From contig VXBA01002850.1 in assembly GCA_013399895.1 (NCBI GenBank), positions 63,795 to 127,794 of the forward strand: a stretch of DNA of 64,000 bases, in the 5' to 3' direction. The translations under genes were made by a program, and so were the position numbers. Shown here one piece after another: positions 32,121-44,930 of this stretch. This stretch comes from Serilophus lunatus (taxonomy: Eukaryota; Chordata; Aves; Passeriformes; Eurylaimidae). Below the pieces are notes generated by a model that did no database searches, was not told the origin of the DNA, and was given only the letters and a program-made list of their open reading frames with translations. Position 1 is the first letter of the stretch. Each line of letters starts with the position of its first letter.

Positions 32121-35100
32121 CCCCCTCTCCCTCTGCAGGGAGCTTCCTCCCCATCCCTTCGGCCGCATTTGGGAAATCAATGACTCAGCCCCCGAGCCTG
32201 GCACATCCCAGGCTCCCAGACAAACAGCTTCTCAGCGCAGGCACAGCTGCAGCCTTGTGGTGAGTGGCTCCAGAGCCTTTTTTCCAGCCTGTCCTCACGC
32301 CCGAGGAGCTGAGGAGCAAAATCTCCAAGGCTGCGAAACCACCTGAGCCCCCCTGCTCAGGAGTTCGGAGCGGTTTGGAGGTCTGCTGCTCCCATCCCAG
32401 ATGTTTTGTGTCCCCTTGAAGAGCTCCTTCCTCCCATCCCAGCAGTCCCAGGGCTCTCAGGAGTCCCTCCAGCAGGATAACACCAGCGCCTGGAAGCAGC
32501 TGGGAAAATCTACGTCGTGACACCGGCCGGAGGACAATCACTGGAATTACCTCGGGGGCCACATTCCCACCCTCCAGCCCACAGCTGTTCCCAGCCATTT
32601 GGGAACCAAACACTTCTGGAGGAAAATAAAACACATCTAATCAGTTTTACTCTCTTTTTCCAGTGGGAAGTTTGCACCATAACACAAGACAAGCTCGCAG
32701 GTGGACGTGGGGAGTGTTTCACGAGCAGTTTAATGTGTTTATAGGCATTTTTCTTATCCAGGATCTTGCAGTTCTGCCAAATGCATAAACCCACAGACAC
32801 AGGTAGATTGTGCTCGTGGCCACACACGCAGCATCCCGGGTTCTGAGAGACAGGAACTCCCAAAGCTTTGCAGACATTGCTTAGCCAAGGCTCATGTGGG
32901 TACAGCACAGAAACAGTGTCAGCTCCATGCTGGAGCTCAGGAAAGTGGGACACGAAATGGCCTCACCTCAGTACCTGGCTCAGTGTGAGACACGTGAGAC
33001 CTCAGCAGAGATGGACATGGTGAAGGTTTCAGCTCCTGGATCAGAGCTTGGACCTCCACCTTCCTCTCCTGCCTCCCTGGACACACAGCTCTGCTTCCCA
33101 ATGGGAACCAGATTCCCACCCGGCTGGGCTCCCTCTGCACCGGCTCAAGAGCAACCCCAGGGATCACAGCAGTCCCAGGTCCTGCCTTTGTGTTCAACTG
33201 GGCATTTGAGCCATTCCGGTGAGAAAAGCTGCTGCAAGGCCCTGCTGGGAGACAATGAGGCTCCAAAGACACTCTGTGCCTCAGTTTCCCTGGCTGCAAG
33301 ACCAGAGACAGAGTAACAGCGTGCCCTGAGCGAGCCGGTGGATGCAGGGAGAGTAGGAAAGCACAGGGAGGTCTTTGGAGTGCCAGAATTCCTTCGAGGG
33401 AAGCAGGAGGGGAGGGCTGGCTGCCAGCAGCTCCTGCCCCACACGATGCCATAAACATTCCTCGATGGGAAGGTGCTCAGGGAAAGGCTCAGGGCAGGTG
33501 GGAGTCACGTTGGAACATCGTGGGGGGGAGTCACACAAGGACAACGTGCTGCAGGGAAGGGAGGTCACTGCCTGGAGAGCAGGAATCTCTCCGAGGATTT
33601 GGGTGGGATCACTCCTGAGTGGAACTGGGCAGGAGAGACCTTGATGGCCACTAAAACACTGAAAGGAAAATGATGATTTAGGCACCTAAAAGGAAGCAAA
33701 GCCACAGTGTATGCTTTGGTGGCAACTGGAAAGAGATATCCCACAAAGGGCATGGCTCCCCTCAAACACTGGACTGAGTCTCTAACTTCTGAATTCCACC
33801 AGGGTTTGCCTCTTAGGAAACACAGCTCAAATAATATTTACTTACATAGAACAAAAAAAATATTATAAACCAGTATTATTAACAGGAAAAGCTTAAATCT
33901 CAACTGCAAAAAAAACTGAAATGAAGAAATCTGTCAAAACAACAGATGTTATTCAATACTTGTCCTTTTTTAACACTTCTCCTTTTTAAAAAATTTGCAT
34001 TTAGCTAAAACTTTGCATTTTTGGGGACTCTACTGAAGTAACTGCAACAGTCCAATGAATCTGATCAATGTCCCAACAATATGGGCAGAGGAGAGGGAAG
34101 AAAACTCAGCACTGGGAATGTCTGGAGATAATTCTTCAGGACAGCCAGACACCAGGGAGCTCAACTGAACACAGAAATCTCTCCTGAGCTCAGAGTTTCA
34201 GCCTTGCTTCGCTGAGCTGCAAAATCTGGGAAGAAATCACACAAAAATAAACAGGGAACCACCACAGGAAGACATTTGATATTTAACAACCACAAGAATC
34301 CACCCTAAGATCTTTTTGATAGGGGAGCAAAAGCTGTTGTCAGTTCTCACTGTGGACCTGGCTGTCTCTGCTCCTTTCAGGAGCAGATGTCAGAGCTTCC
34401 CATCCTGTAACATTTTAATTTCCACTCAAACACAGTTAGGCAAGTTGGAAATTAAGCAGAAAGAGAGAAAAGCAGTGCAGCATTTTTGAAGCCCTCTGCC
34501 CTCCCTACTTTGGCCAGAATGCCAAAAGGCTTTGGTACATTGGGAGTTTCAATCTGGTTTCTTGCCCATGCACTGAGCACTTTGGAAACATGTTTTTTGC
34601 AGATGGACAAAAAAAAAAAAAGCTGCTTTACCTACAATAGTCATTGGAAAGCTACCTCTGGACTTAGACAGGCTTAGACTGGGAACCTGAAGGAGCTCTG
34701 CTGGAAAAGGGACACACTAATGGCCTGTGGAAGAGGCAAGAGTCGTATAAACAGTTTGTGGTAATTTATTTCAATTGCTCCATTTCTTCAGCATTAAGAA
34801 CAATCACAGCCAGGAAAATGCATCAGCCTGAAGCACAGGAACGTATCCTGGCCCCACAGTGCCCTCCACTCCCTCTCCAACACGAGGGGCTGTGCAGCCT
34901 GTAAGAACAGTGGGACAAGTGGGATGGGAGCAAGGATCAGCTGCGACCTGGGAAACAAGCCTGGGACCAGCCCCGTTTTGGGGGGCAGTGGGATTGGGAT
35001 GCCACAGCAAACTGGGGAGAGGGTCCAGGCCCTGCCTGAGCCCCTGCCCAGGGAAGGCCCCGCCTGGCACACATTGTGGCTGGAACATTCCCAGCAGTGG

Positions 35101-38100
35101 GTTGGATCCGGGTGCATCTCAGCCAATATGAGAAGCAGGCCCTTGCAAACACAGCTGTGAGCAGCGTTTCAGCCGGAGGCCTCGCTCGCATGTCCGGACC
35201 TGAGAGAGGCTCAGCTCCCTCCTGTGTTTTCCCTGGAGCTGGTGTTTCCCACAAAGCCATCCCACACACCCTCTGCCACCGAGCAGGGAGAGCCAGCCCA
35301 GGGCTCAGGGCACCGGCTGCACCTCTGGGTGTGCAGGAGGAGGTTTGTAACCCCTTTGAAAGCCTTGTGATGATAGCGGTGACTGCTGCAGTCCCTGACT
35401 CCCGTGAGCGGCCGCTTCCCTCTCAGCATGGAAAGGGAATAACTTTTCCACCACTGTCTGGAGCCTGGCCACTGTCCCTCACCGTCCCAGAGCACCTGGC
35501 TCGCCCTGCAGCCCAGTCACACCGCTCTCCAGAGCCACAGCCTCTCCCCTCCTTGTTGGGACACGGCATCCACAGAACCGGCAGCCAAACCCGCGGAGCC
35601 CCCGGGAAGGATCCCGGGAGTCGCTCACTTCTATCCCCGTTTGATTTGCAGGCACCAGCCACCTCCCAGGGGAGAGCTTCTCCCAGCAGGCCCAGTTCTG
35701 CTTTCACTTAGAGTGAGGTAAACTGGGACCGGCTCCTCCGAATGACTCCACTGGTGCAAATGAGATCAGAATCTGGCACCGCTCGTCTTACTCAAAACAA
35801 GCCTAACTGGAACCAGATAAAACCAGTTCCCGTACAGAGTGGCCACCAGGATGATGATTTTTTAATTCCTGCAGGCAGAGGGGAGCTGCCTCGGATGCCA
35901 ACCACGCTGGCTCTCGCCTGGCTCGGTCATTCATTACCAAACTTGCATAAAAACCCAGCACAGCGGGGTTGCGCCTGCAGGATCAGGTTCCCAGCTGCTG
36001 GAGCAAGAAGGGGAAAGAGGGAAGGAGAAAGGGGCTTGTGGATGGAGCTGTGGATCTTTCAGGATCCGTTTCCCTCTTCCTTTATACTTGTTTAGGCCGT
36101 GTCTTGGTCACAGCAGCAGAAACCCAGTGACCTTGAGAGTTGTTCTGCCCTCTTTTTGTCCCTGTTTACGCTGCACCAGCCACCTCAAGCTTTGATGACA
36201 TAAACCCAAAGTCTGTGTTGTTTACACACGGCACTGACCTAAATATCTCCAACACCAAAGCATGAAAACACATGGAAGTGCAGGGCCAGAGGGATTTGGG
36301 GAGAACGTAACAGCTCACAACCCGGGGGGTGTTCTCAGTCGCCACCAAGGCCGACCTCGCACTTGACATTTAGACAGTTTCCCCTAAAACTGCAGGATTG
36401 GGCCCAGTAACCACAAGGAAATCACACTGTGACCTCAGCGCTGCTCTTTTCCCCTCTCTGGACAAGTCACCTGAGTTCTGTGCCAGAGAAGGAGGTTTAA
36501 ACCACATTTGAGAGTGACCTAAGCAAGGGTTTGATCCTGATGCTGTTTCCAAAGCTCAGCTCTAAAGGCTGGAATGGGGGCAGAGGCCCAGCCCAGCTCC
36601 ACAACTGGTGGAAACGGGTGCTGGGTTGCTCCTTCCCACCATCAGTGCTAATTTACACCCAGGAAAGCCCTGGCTCCCACTGTCCCACATCCCTCCCTGA
36701 CCAGCTCTGCACAAGAAACAAGTCTGGGGAATGGCTCCTGCCAGGGCTAACGGGAGGTGTGGACGACAGACCACCCCTCATCCCCACTCCAGAACTCCCC
36801 CAGAAGGACAATTTTATCAGCTGTCCGGGTTTTTAAGAGGCTGATGTGTGTGAGTGTGAAGTTTCTTTGCCCCCAGCCCTCTGCTCCTCGTTTTGTTGCG
36901 GGGGATCTCCGAGCCTGGGTGACTCCGGGAGGGTTGTTTTTTCCAGCAGACTTCAAAACAAAAAGAGCAGGAGCAAGGCCCGAGGACCCGGCTCTGCCTG
37001 CCCTGCACAGCACAGGGGCTGGCAGAGGTGCTGCCAACGCTTTAATGGGAACAGCACGGATTTGGGGCAGGAATAGCTGCCCAGGAGTTCCCTCTGCTCC
37101 TCGGGCAGGTTTCCATGGCTGTGCCAACCTCACCCGCCCTCGGCGATGCCAACACGCACCGCGGGCAAAGTTACTCCAGCACGGGCAGCTCTTCAAGGCT
37201 GCTTGAAAAGCATTCTGGCTCTGGGCCTGATCCTGCACCTCCAGAGCACCCAAAATTCCCTCCAGCTCGGCGGTTTTGCTCACTCCGGAAGGAGGCGCGG
37301 GCGCTCGGGAAGGTTTTTCTCGTTTGCCCTTTTTGTGAGACCGCAGACTCCCCGAGCTGGAATCCGGCGCAGAGAGGTCACGCCAAGAGCCCGGATTCTT
37401 CTCAGGGCTGTTTGCAAACACTTGGGAGTTTTATACTGAAGGCAAATTCCATTTCCCATCCTGCGGTTTGCAAATTTGAGGCGAGCTGCCTTTTTTACGA
37501 GATGGGAGACTGCCTTCAAAGAGGCAAAAAGTGCCCCTTGTGTACAGCTGGGTTTTGGCTGGTTGGACACTGCAAAGAGGACACGCAGTTCTTTGGCTAA
37601 AAATACAAGGGAAAATCTGGGTCTCTCCGTATCTCCAGGATCTTTCCCACTTGTTTCACTAGGGTGCAGATTTTTCCCAAAGAAACCCCACTCATGGCAA
37701 AGCTGTGTCGCTTCACACGAGCTGAATTTTGAATTTGACGGGGTTAATCTTAAATGCAAAACTTAGACTGTGGAGCTGAGCAGAAGTTTCTGGTGCCCTC
37801 GTAAGAGAAATGCTAGTAGGGAATAAGGGATTGTCCAGATCAACTTTAAGGCAGCCTGAAAGCAGGCTAAAGCATGTCCTGTTCCCAAAACGTCTCCCAG
37901 AGAAAAAGAGACGTCCCCACTGAGCACAAAACACAGATATAATTGCACAGGACAACTAAGAATCTCTGCAAATACTTAGAAAAACTGAAATACTAACTTA
38001 AGACTCATGAAACAGGTAGGGATATATTGGATACGCCGCTTGTAATATTCCAGTAAGTGCCTAAATTCCTTGTAGGATACAAGGATGTAAATTCATCCCC

Positions 38101-38482
38101 AGGATGAACTGCTCAAGGAACAAAAGTCTACTGCTCTCCACCGGGAAAACTTCTTTCCTTTATGATCGCCGAGCTACCCCCCGGCCGCTGGTGCTGCGGG
38201 TTCCCCGACACTGCGCGTTCCCGTCCTTCCCTCTGCACTTTTTGTTCGAAACCCCAAAGCGATGGGAAGGAGGGAAGGACTCTGTACCACAGATGTGCTC
38301 CCGGCACGGCGCGGCTCCCCAGCTCCCCAGCCCTTTATTTTATTGGAGCTAAAGCGGCCGTGCAAATAAATAGTTGAAGGATTGCAGAGCGGATCCTCTC
38401 CCCCCTCCCAAGTCCGTCTCATCTGCAACCGATTTCTGCCCGTGGCACCATCCTCATCCTCCGGGCCATCAATCGCCGAGAC

Positions 38483-38525
38483 GGGGGGGGGAAGAAAAGA
38501 AAAGAAAAGAAAAGGAAAAGAAAAG
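38483..38525. repeat. G-run plus (AAAAG)n purine tract
   Basis: Nine G residues lead into GAAAA/AAAAG repeats, all purine on the + strand. It lies just downstream of the putative NBL1 first-exon donor. Confidence 0.95.
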
Positions 38526-38729
38526 TCCGCAGAGGGAAAGAGGCGGAAAATCTGGTGAGGGGAGGAAAAAGCAGCAGGTTCGGGGCGGGGGTGGAGGGGA
38601 CACAAAGCCAAGGGCTACTCACCACTCAGGCGACGGCGGGGACATCCCATGGGGTCCGGGGCCCGGCGGTGCCCGGCGGCTGCCGCATCCCCGGCGCGGC
38701 GGGGCGGCCACGGAGGGAGGCGGGAGCTG

Positions 38730-38787
38730 CCTCCTCCTTCCCTCCCTTCCCTCCTTCCCTCCCTTCCCTCTTTCCCTCCCTTCCCCC
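38730..38787. repeat. Pyrimidine tract (TTCCC/CCTCCCTTCC)n
   Basis: Nearly 60 bases of C/T, built from CCCTCCTTCCCTCCCTTCCC-like units. The NBL1 sense strand is therefore a G/A run with G-quadruplex potential. Confidence 0.93.
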
Positions 38788-38840
38788 GGTGCCGGGCTCC
38801 GGGCGGTGCCGCCGGCCCCGCCGCTCGCGATTGCACAATC

Positions 38841-38895
38841 GGGGTGGGAAGGGAGAGGAGGGGAAAGGAGGGAGGGCAGGAGGCAGGGAGGGAGC
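38841..38895. repeat. Purine tract (GGGAGG/GGAAAGG)n
   Basis: G/A-rich run on the + strand with GGGG, GGG and GGGAGGG blocks. It lies on the opposite strand sense to the pyrimidine tract about 60 bases away. Confidence 0.88.
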
Positions 38896-38927
38896 GGCGG
38901 GGCTGCGCTGGGGATCGGGAGCGGAGA

Positions 38928-38941
38928 CCCCCCCCCCCCCC
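38928..38941. repeat. C14 homopolymer
   Basis: Fourteen consecutive C residues in the NBL1 CpG island. The length may be imprecise in the assembly. Confidence 0.9.
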
Positions 38942-39234
38942 GAGCTGGTTGGGAGGTGGGAGCCGGAGTTCACCCACCGTCCTGGGCAGGGAAAGCCTCG
39001 GGAAGGGAGAGAATCCCGCTGGAAACGCCCGGCCGCAGAAACGAGGGGTGTCTGGACGGCGGTGTCCGAAGGGGGTGTCCCGGCGCTTGGGGACAGTGGC
39101 AGAAACAGTCTGGGTCCGGCTCACTGAACGCTAACAATCCTTATTTAAACATAATTCTTAATGGAGAGTGTTTGGAGCACAGTCCTGGCCGCAGTGAAGA
39201 CTTTGGGAAAGTTCTCCAGCGCCAGAGACGATGG

Positions 39235-39326
39235 TTTTCTCTTTTGCTTTTCCTTTCTTTTCCCTTCCTCTTTCTCCTCTTTCTCTCTTCTTTCTCTTTC
39301 TTTTTCTTTCCCTCTTTCCCTTTCCC
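39235..39326. repeat. Pyrimidine tract (CTTT/TTTCCC)n upstream of NBL1
   Basis: About 90 bases of almost pure C/T on the + strand, interrupted by one G, so purine on the NBL1 sense strand. The short direct repeats suggest slippage expansion. Confidence 0.93.
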
Positions 39327-42300
39327 ATTAGAAAACTAACGGACAGACCCCATCCCAGTGACCCCCCCATTCAGGTGAGATTTCTGGGGACCGAAGGGCT
39401 CTGTTTCTGTCCAGGCACAATCAGTTTAACAGAGGCCCCCAAGTTAAACACCACCCAAATCAAAAGATACCTGCAAGGCTTGGCTGGGCTCTCTCCTGTC
39501 GGTGTGAGGATTTGCACAGAGAACAGAGAAGCAGGAAGGGGAGGTGGGTAAGAAACAGCAGCTGTGCTGAGAGAAGTGTTGGTAGTGCCCTGGCAGTGGT
39601 CCCTGGGGAGAGATTTTGGGGCTGGGTGTTCACTGAAGGAGGCTGGAGGCTGCAAGTGAGGGAATGTTTTCCTGCTGCTCGGTTCTTTCCAGCTCCTGGA
39701 TAACAGGAATTGTAAATAGGATGTCAAAAGCTGCTCCCAGCATCACTTTCTTATCCTGCTCAATGCAACCTACCCAGCCCTGAATTGTGCACGCTGCTGA
39801 GCTCCAAAAGGGCCAACAACAGAGGAGCAGCCTCTAGCCATGACCACACACCCCACTGGGAGCCCAAATTCAGTTTTCCAGCATTTTCACCCACTGCTGA
39901 AACTGGGCCTTTGACTAATCCCCACCTGCTCCCCACGACCAGCAGTGAGCTCCTGCTCAGGAGGCTCCTCTATTCTGAATAGTCTGAGTGAAATAAGAGA
40001 CATCAGAGACTTTGGAGCAAGTTCTCACTGCAAAAAATAAGATGTAGATACAACCAGCTGCAAAGCAGCAGACCATGGGCATTAAGGTGAAAGTCAGTCG
40101 AGTGCATCAGGTCCGTGGTTCAGTATTTGATGGTTTCTGTGGGATCCTCAGCGCTGGGGTGTGATCGCTCTGTAAGGAGCTGTGAGCCAGCGTGCAGTTC
40201 ATTCACTGCTTCCTACTATTCATCCCTGTTCCAGCTCTGTAAACAGCATAAAAGGGAAGCAGCAATCTGTGACTCTGGGGGTGGGGAGGCAGGAGGAGCA
40301 GGGTTCAGGTTCTCTGGTGTCAGAAGGCACAGGCAGAGGTGCTGTAGGACAGGGCGGGTTGGCTGGAGGATGAAAGGAGCTGCCGAGAGGCTGCCAAAGC
40401 CCTGGGCCAGCACTTTCCCCCTTCCTCCCTGGCAATGGGATATCGCAGATGACCTGATGCCTGCAGATATCATTTGGACAGACTCAGGCACGGGCTGGAG
40501 GCAGCCACTCCTCAGCTGGGAGTGAGAGGGAGGGGGAGCAGGGAGACGGGAAAGGAGCCGTCCTCAGCTGTCACTGCCAGGGCCAGTGGCTTCAGCAGCA
40601 TTTTTAGGCTCTTGCTGCACACATCACCCCCTTGTTTACCAGCTCCCACTCCCCACAGGCTCGGGGGGGCTTCCTGCCTGCCCCTAAAACCCCTGTGCCA
40701 AACCACACTGATGTTTTCACCCCACGTGGTGCAACATGTACAACACACCTCGCTTTTACCCTCGATGACAGCCCGTGTCATCAGCTCTTGTTTTCCACCA
40801 CCAGGTACACAGAGCCTTGCTCAAAACATCCACACACCCACCCACATCTTCCCCCTCAGCCCTTTCCCCTGCTGCTGGATCACCAAGGCTTCGTGCACCG
40901 AGACACAGCAGAAACTCCCTCCTCAGTCTCCAGGATGTCCCTCCCTCGCCCACTGTTGCTGTTTTGGGTCTGCTGACAAACACCCACAGTGCCAGGGGCT
41001 CCCCACTTGTCAGGACAGGACCTGGAACTGTGGGTGTGAGAAGTAAAAGGGTGTATTTGTAAGTTAAAAATAAAACTATTTCTTTTATTTGTGTCAATGC
41101 AGATTCCAAGGCTCCCTGCCCAGTGCTAGAAAACACACGGGGGGAGGAGGGTGGGTGAGAAGAGGGAGGGAGGGTGTGTGTTTCCAGGAAGCAAAGAAGG
41201 GAAAACTTCCTTCACATATCCCACAGCTGGGCCCGAATTCCACCTTTTCTCCAGTGTTTTGTTTTCTATCCCTGAGATGTGGGGGTCCAAGGAAGTGCTG
41301 TCGGGGGATAAACCCCCTTGCATTGACCTGAGGGAGTTGGGACACTGATGTCTGGGTCTGCCGTGGACCACTCTGCCCATCTCAGATCAGTTCCCTTCAC
41401 CTCTTCACATCTCCCACATGTCCCAGGTGAAGGGAGCAGCTCTCATGCCAGGAGAGAGGGAAAGATTTTACTACTAAAACACCCAGAGAATGATTTTCCA
41501 TCTCCCTCCCAGGGAGGGGACAGTGATGGCAGGTAGATGTGAGCAGCACATCCTACTCTCACCTCTGTGCAGCTCCAGCACCCCTAGGCAGGGGTCAATC
41601 AGTCCTTACAAACACCATTCTTGCTTTTTAAGACTCGCCCAAACCACGTGGGTAAAATAGCCTTTCATTGCTCCTCAAACCTCCAGGTCAATCCATCCTG
41701 AGCACCCTCTGGCTTAATAACACTCAGGGGCATGAGGAGAGGTGAGAGAGGAAGGCTCAGCCAAAGGAGGACTTTGGACCACAAGCCTCCATCAGGCTTT
41801 AGGATACTCTGTGCTGAATCCCCCTGCACAGGCGAAGTGGAAAGGCACGGATCCAGGGGGAATTTGGCTCCCTGGCTTGGGCTGCAGAGTCCAGCCTGCC
41901 TGGTCTAGGGACAGACCCGGCTGGCAAGGCCCGTGCTGGGCAGTAAATGAAAAGGATTCATCACAGAGCTCATTAGAAAACATCTGGGCTCAGCAAATGA
42001 CCTGGAATGCGACTCGGCAGCGGGGCGCTCCTCTCTTCCCGAGTCCCGGGAATGCAGCTCCCGCAGGGCACGACTCGAGCCAGCTGTTTCCTCTAATCCC
42101 ATCAGCCTTCCCTGCCACGGGGGGCCGAAGGAGAAAGTCCCGTCCCCTCCCCTTGGTGACTGGGATTAGTGGTTTCTCTGTAGTGCCGTGCCAATGCATT
42201 TTGGGGCCCTGGGGCAGCAGGGAAACGTACCCCTCCCATCCCTGAGCAAGTCCAAGTGTGTTTAATCGCTTGATTTTCCACCTTGCCCAATCCTTCCCTG

Positions 42301-44389
42301 CTCCCAGGCACTCCAGGCCCCTCCATCCCTCCCTCCCTCCCTTCCCCAGCAACTCAGGTCATGCAAAATCCTTCTCTTATTCCGTTCGTGTCTGCAGGGG
42401 CAGTTTGGAGCAGGGAGGGCTGGGAAGGAGCTGTTGGGTTTCATTTGCAGGTGCCCTCGTCCCTACGAGTTCAAACAGCTTTTTTCCTTTTTACTTCAGA
42501 AATAACCATTTTCCTCCAAACTCCAGTGAAACCCTCCCTGATAACCATCTTATTTTCTGCTGCACAACTTCCCCCTGCTGCAATCACTCGTATTATATTA
42601 ATTATTTTTCTTGCAGCACTGCCTGAAGGCCCAAGCCAAGCTCAGGCTTCGTCACAATAGGTGCTTGTATGTGTTTAAAGACAGTTCTGGCACCGAAGCT
42701 CCTACAAACTGACAACCAGCAGGACAAACTTAGAACATCCACATGTGTGCAAGGAACATTTTGCACATCGCTGAAAGGAAACCAGCACCCGCCTGTGAGA
42801 GGGTGACTCACGGAGCAATATTGCACTGCTCTTGCATGGGAAGAGCCTCAGGCACAAACCTGGAAGCCTTGAAGAAAAGCCTCCAACACCAAAAGTCTGA
42901 AAGGACCAGTTTTTGAAAGTCCTGCTACAGCAAGAGTCAGCATTTTTTAAAACTAGGACAACAGAATAAAAAGAGGATATATGTATTTGTTAACAAATTG
43001 CTCCCAGTCCCTCCACTTTCCAGAAGAGAAATGCAAATATAATTCTTGAAGTGATAATGTGATTTTCATGTTTTAGAGGATGTGGTTCATAAAACAAGAA
43101 ATCTGGGACCCTGAGAAATCTGCTTTCGTTGCTTTTCTCTCCTCCTGCCCTGGGGTGATTTTTGAGACCACCATTGCAGCTGATGAGGAATGACAGTGGC
43201 CAGGAGCTCTCAGCTTATCACTGCTTTCCTGAACATGCTGAGACATCCGTGTTAGCCCAAGTTTTCATCATTCTGGTTTTAATTTTGGTAACAGGGGCTG
43301 CAGTGGCTGCTCCAATGAACGACAAGAGTTAAATGTGAAGCCTCAGTTAAATACTCGTGGGCTCATCCGGTGCTCGGAGGAGTCACAGTGACCTTCCCTC
43401 CATCTGCCAGCCCACCTCCATTTATACCTAATATGGATATAAAATCCATGACTTTGCAGATAGTAAACTGGAGCCTCCCCCAGGCACTGTCACCCACTAG
43501 GATGCTCCCAGAGATTTCAAGGAATTATTTCCCAGGCCTTAAAAGAACTCCATGAACTCACTTTCCCTCTGTCTGACGTGGTGCAAACAGCAGTGTGGCC
43601 ATTCCAGTCCACCTCCAGTCCTATCCCACTCCTGCAGCTCCAGCCCCAGGCCTCCATCCACCATCCAGAGACACATTTATTGACATGAAATACCCCATCT
43701 CTCGACAGATTATCTACAAACCCATGTCATCTTCAGAGAGAATTAAACAAAAAATGGGCCCCGTGCCTGGAAAAAGGAGCGGGGGATGTGTTCACCCTCA
43801 AACAAACCCAAGGAAAACAGTCCAACAGGGAGGAGCTCAAGAACAAAGCAGCAGAGATCAGCACAGAAATAGGTTGTCTTCCATCTGAGATTCATGCCAG
43901 GGACATCTTCAGGGAGTGTCTAATTTGAGCTAAAAGTGTTCTGCCTTTAATTCAGACTGGATTAAGCCACAGGACAGAGACCAGGAATTCTGCAGGCAAC
44001 CTTTGTGGCATAAAAGTTTTAGAGAGTTTATGGACAACAAGCAGAGTTGGATCATCTAATCTGGATCCATGTTACAGGTCATTTGATTTCATCCAGTCAC
44101 TCCCTGGTGGAGCTCAGTGACTTCCATTTAAGACATGAAAGGGATGGAAAATCCTCCCATTCCTTTATCAGTCTCATCCCAGTTTCTGTCTGTAATTGTG
44201 TCTCACTGCTCATCTGCATGGGTCAAACTTCAGCCCCTGCTTCTCACTGTGTCTCTCCCTGTTAACAGCAATTCCTTCAGCTCCCAGTGTTCCATAACCC
44301 CCAAGTCTGTGCCTTCTCCACGTATGACCAGTGATTGTTGAACTTCATATCTGAAGTTCTTTCTTTTTCATTTATTGCCACCAAGTAAC
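39327..44389. other. Intergenic DNA upstream of NBL1
   Basis: Unique-looking sequence with no recognised exon, RNA gene or repeat apart from short CCTCCCTCCC runs near 42.3 kb. Small open frames show no family signature. Confidence 0.55.
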
Positions 44390-44930
44390 TGTTCTCAGCC
44401 ATCATTTTTATATTTACTTCCAGATAATTAATTAAAATTACAAAAATAAGCATTGTGCTGAGTCCTGAAGGAGACACGGCATCCACAGACCCACAGACCT
44501 GTTTGTAAACCAGACATGGGGCCATCGGGACATGAAATGATTTTCTTCTCCTGTGGCCTCCAGCCTTGGGCACAGGAAGAGGCTGCTCAGGACAGAGATG
44601 GCACAGCCCCAGCTTCTCTGGGCAACCTGTGCCAGGGCCTCACCACCCTTACAGTAAAGAATTTCCTAATATCCAACCTAAACCTATTCTCTGGCAGTTT
44701 GAAGCCATTCCTTCTCATTCTGTCACTCCAGGCCTTTGTAAATACTCTCTCTCCATCTTTCCTGTAGCTCCCTCAGCTCCTGGAAGGCCAAAATGAGGTC
44801 ACTCCAGAGCCTTCCCTTCTCCAGGCTGAGCAATCCCAATTCTCCCAGCCCTTCCCTCACAGCAGAGCTGCTCCATCCCTCTAAATCAACTCAGTGGCCT
44901 CCTCTGGTCTCACTCCAACAGGTCTGTGTC
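44390..44930 (-). mobile_element. CR1 LINE fragment with eroded RT end
   Basis: The part from about 44600 is clear reverse-complement CR1 3' region: AATTTCCTAATATCCAACCT, GAAGCCATTCCTTCTCATTC and CTTCCCTTCTCCAGGCTGAG. The part at 44390-44500, read on the - strand, weakly resembles the CR1 reverse-transcriptase stretch around the GVPQGSVLGP motif but is full of changes. The coding sequence is broken. Confidence 0.8.

Larger units (their letters stand above)
29167..38622 (-). other. NBL1: NBL1 intron 1 (inferred)
   Basis: About 9.5 kb between the first coding exon and the putative non-coding exon in the CpG island. It holds a short CA microsatellite at 30836, a small CpG-rich patch near 31.7-32.1 kb and an AT-rich patch near 33.8-34.3 kb. 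No CR1 could be recognised. Short open frames have no recognisable product. Confidence 0.6.
38150..39125 (-). promoter_or_regulatory. NBL1: CpG island, likely NBL1 promoter and first exon
   Basis: High GC with dense CpG (CCGCCGGCCCCG, GGCCACGG, CCGGCGCGGC). On the - strand a good donor, GCCTGAGTG|GTGAGTAGCC, ends a putative non-coding first exon at 38623; the exon start is unknown. The 177-aa coding part lies 9.5 kb downstream on the same strand. The island also contains several purine/pyrimidine tracts. Confidence 0.65.

Noticed and set aside
38374..39339. 321-codon + strand open frame over the NBL1 CpG island
   Set aside because: It is rich in Gly, Arg, Pro and Ser and follows GC-rich and purine tracts. 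It has no domain, lies opposite to NBL1, and has no splice or family support.
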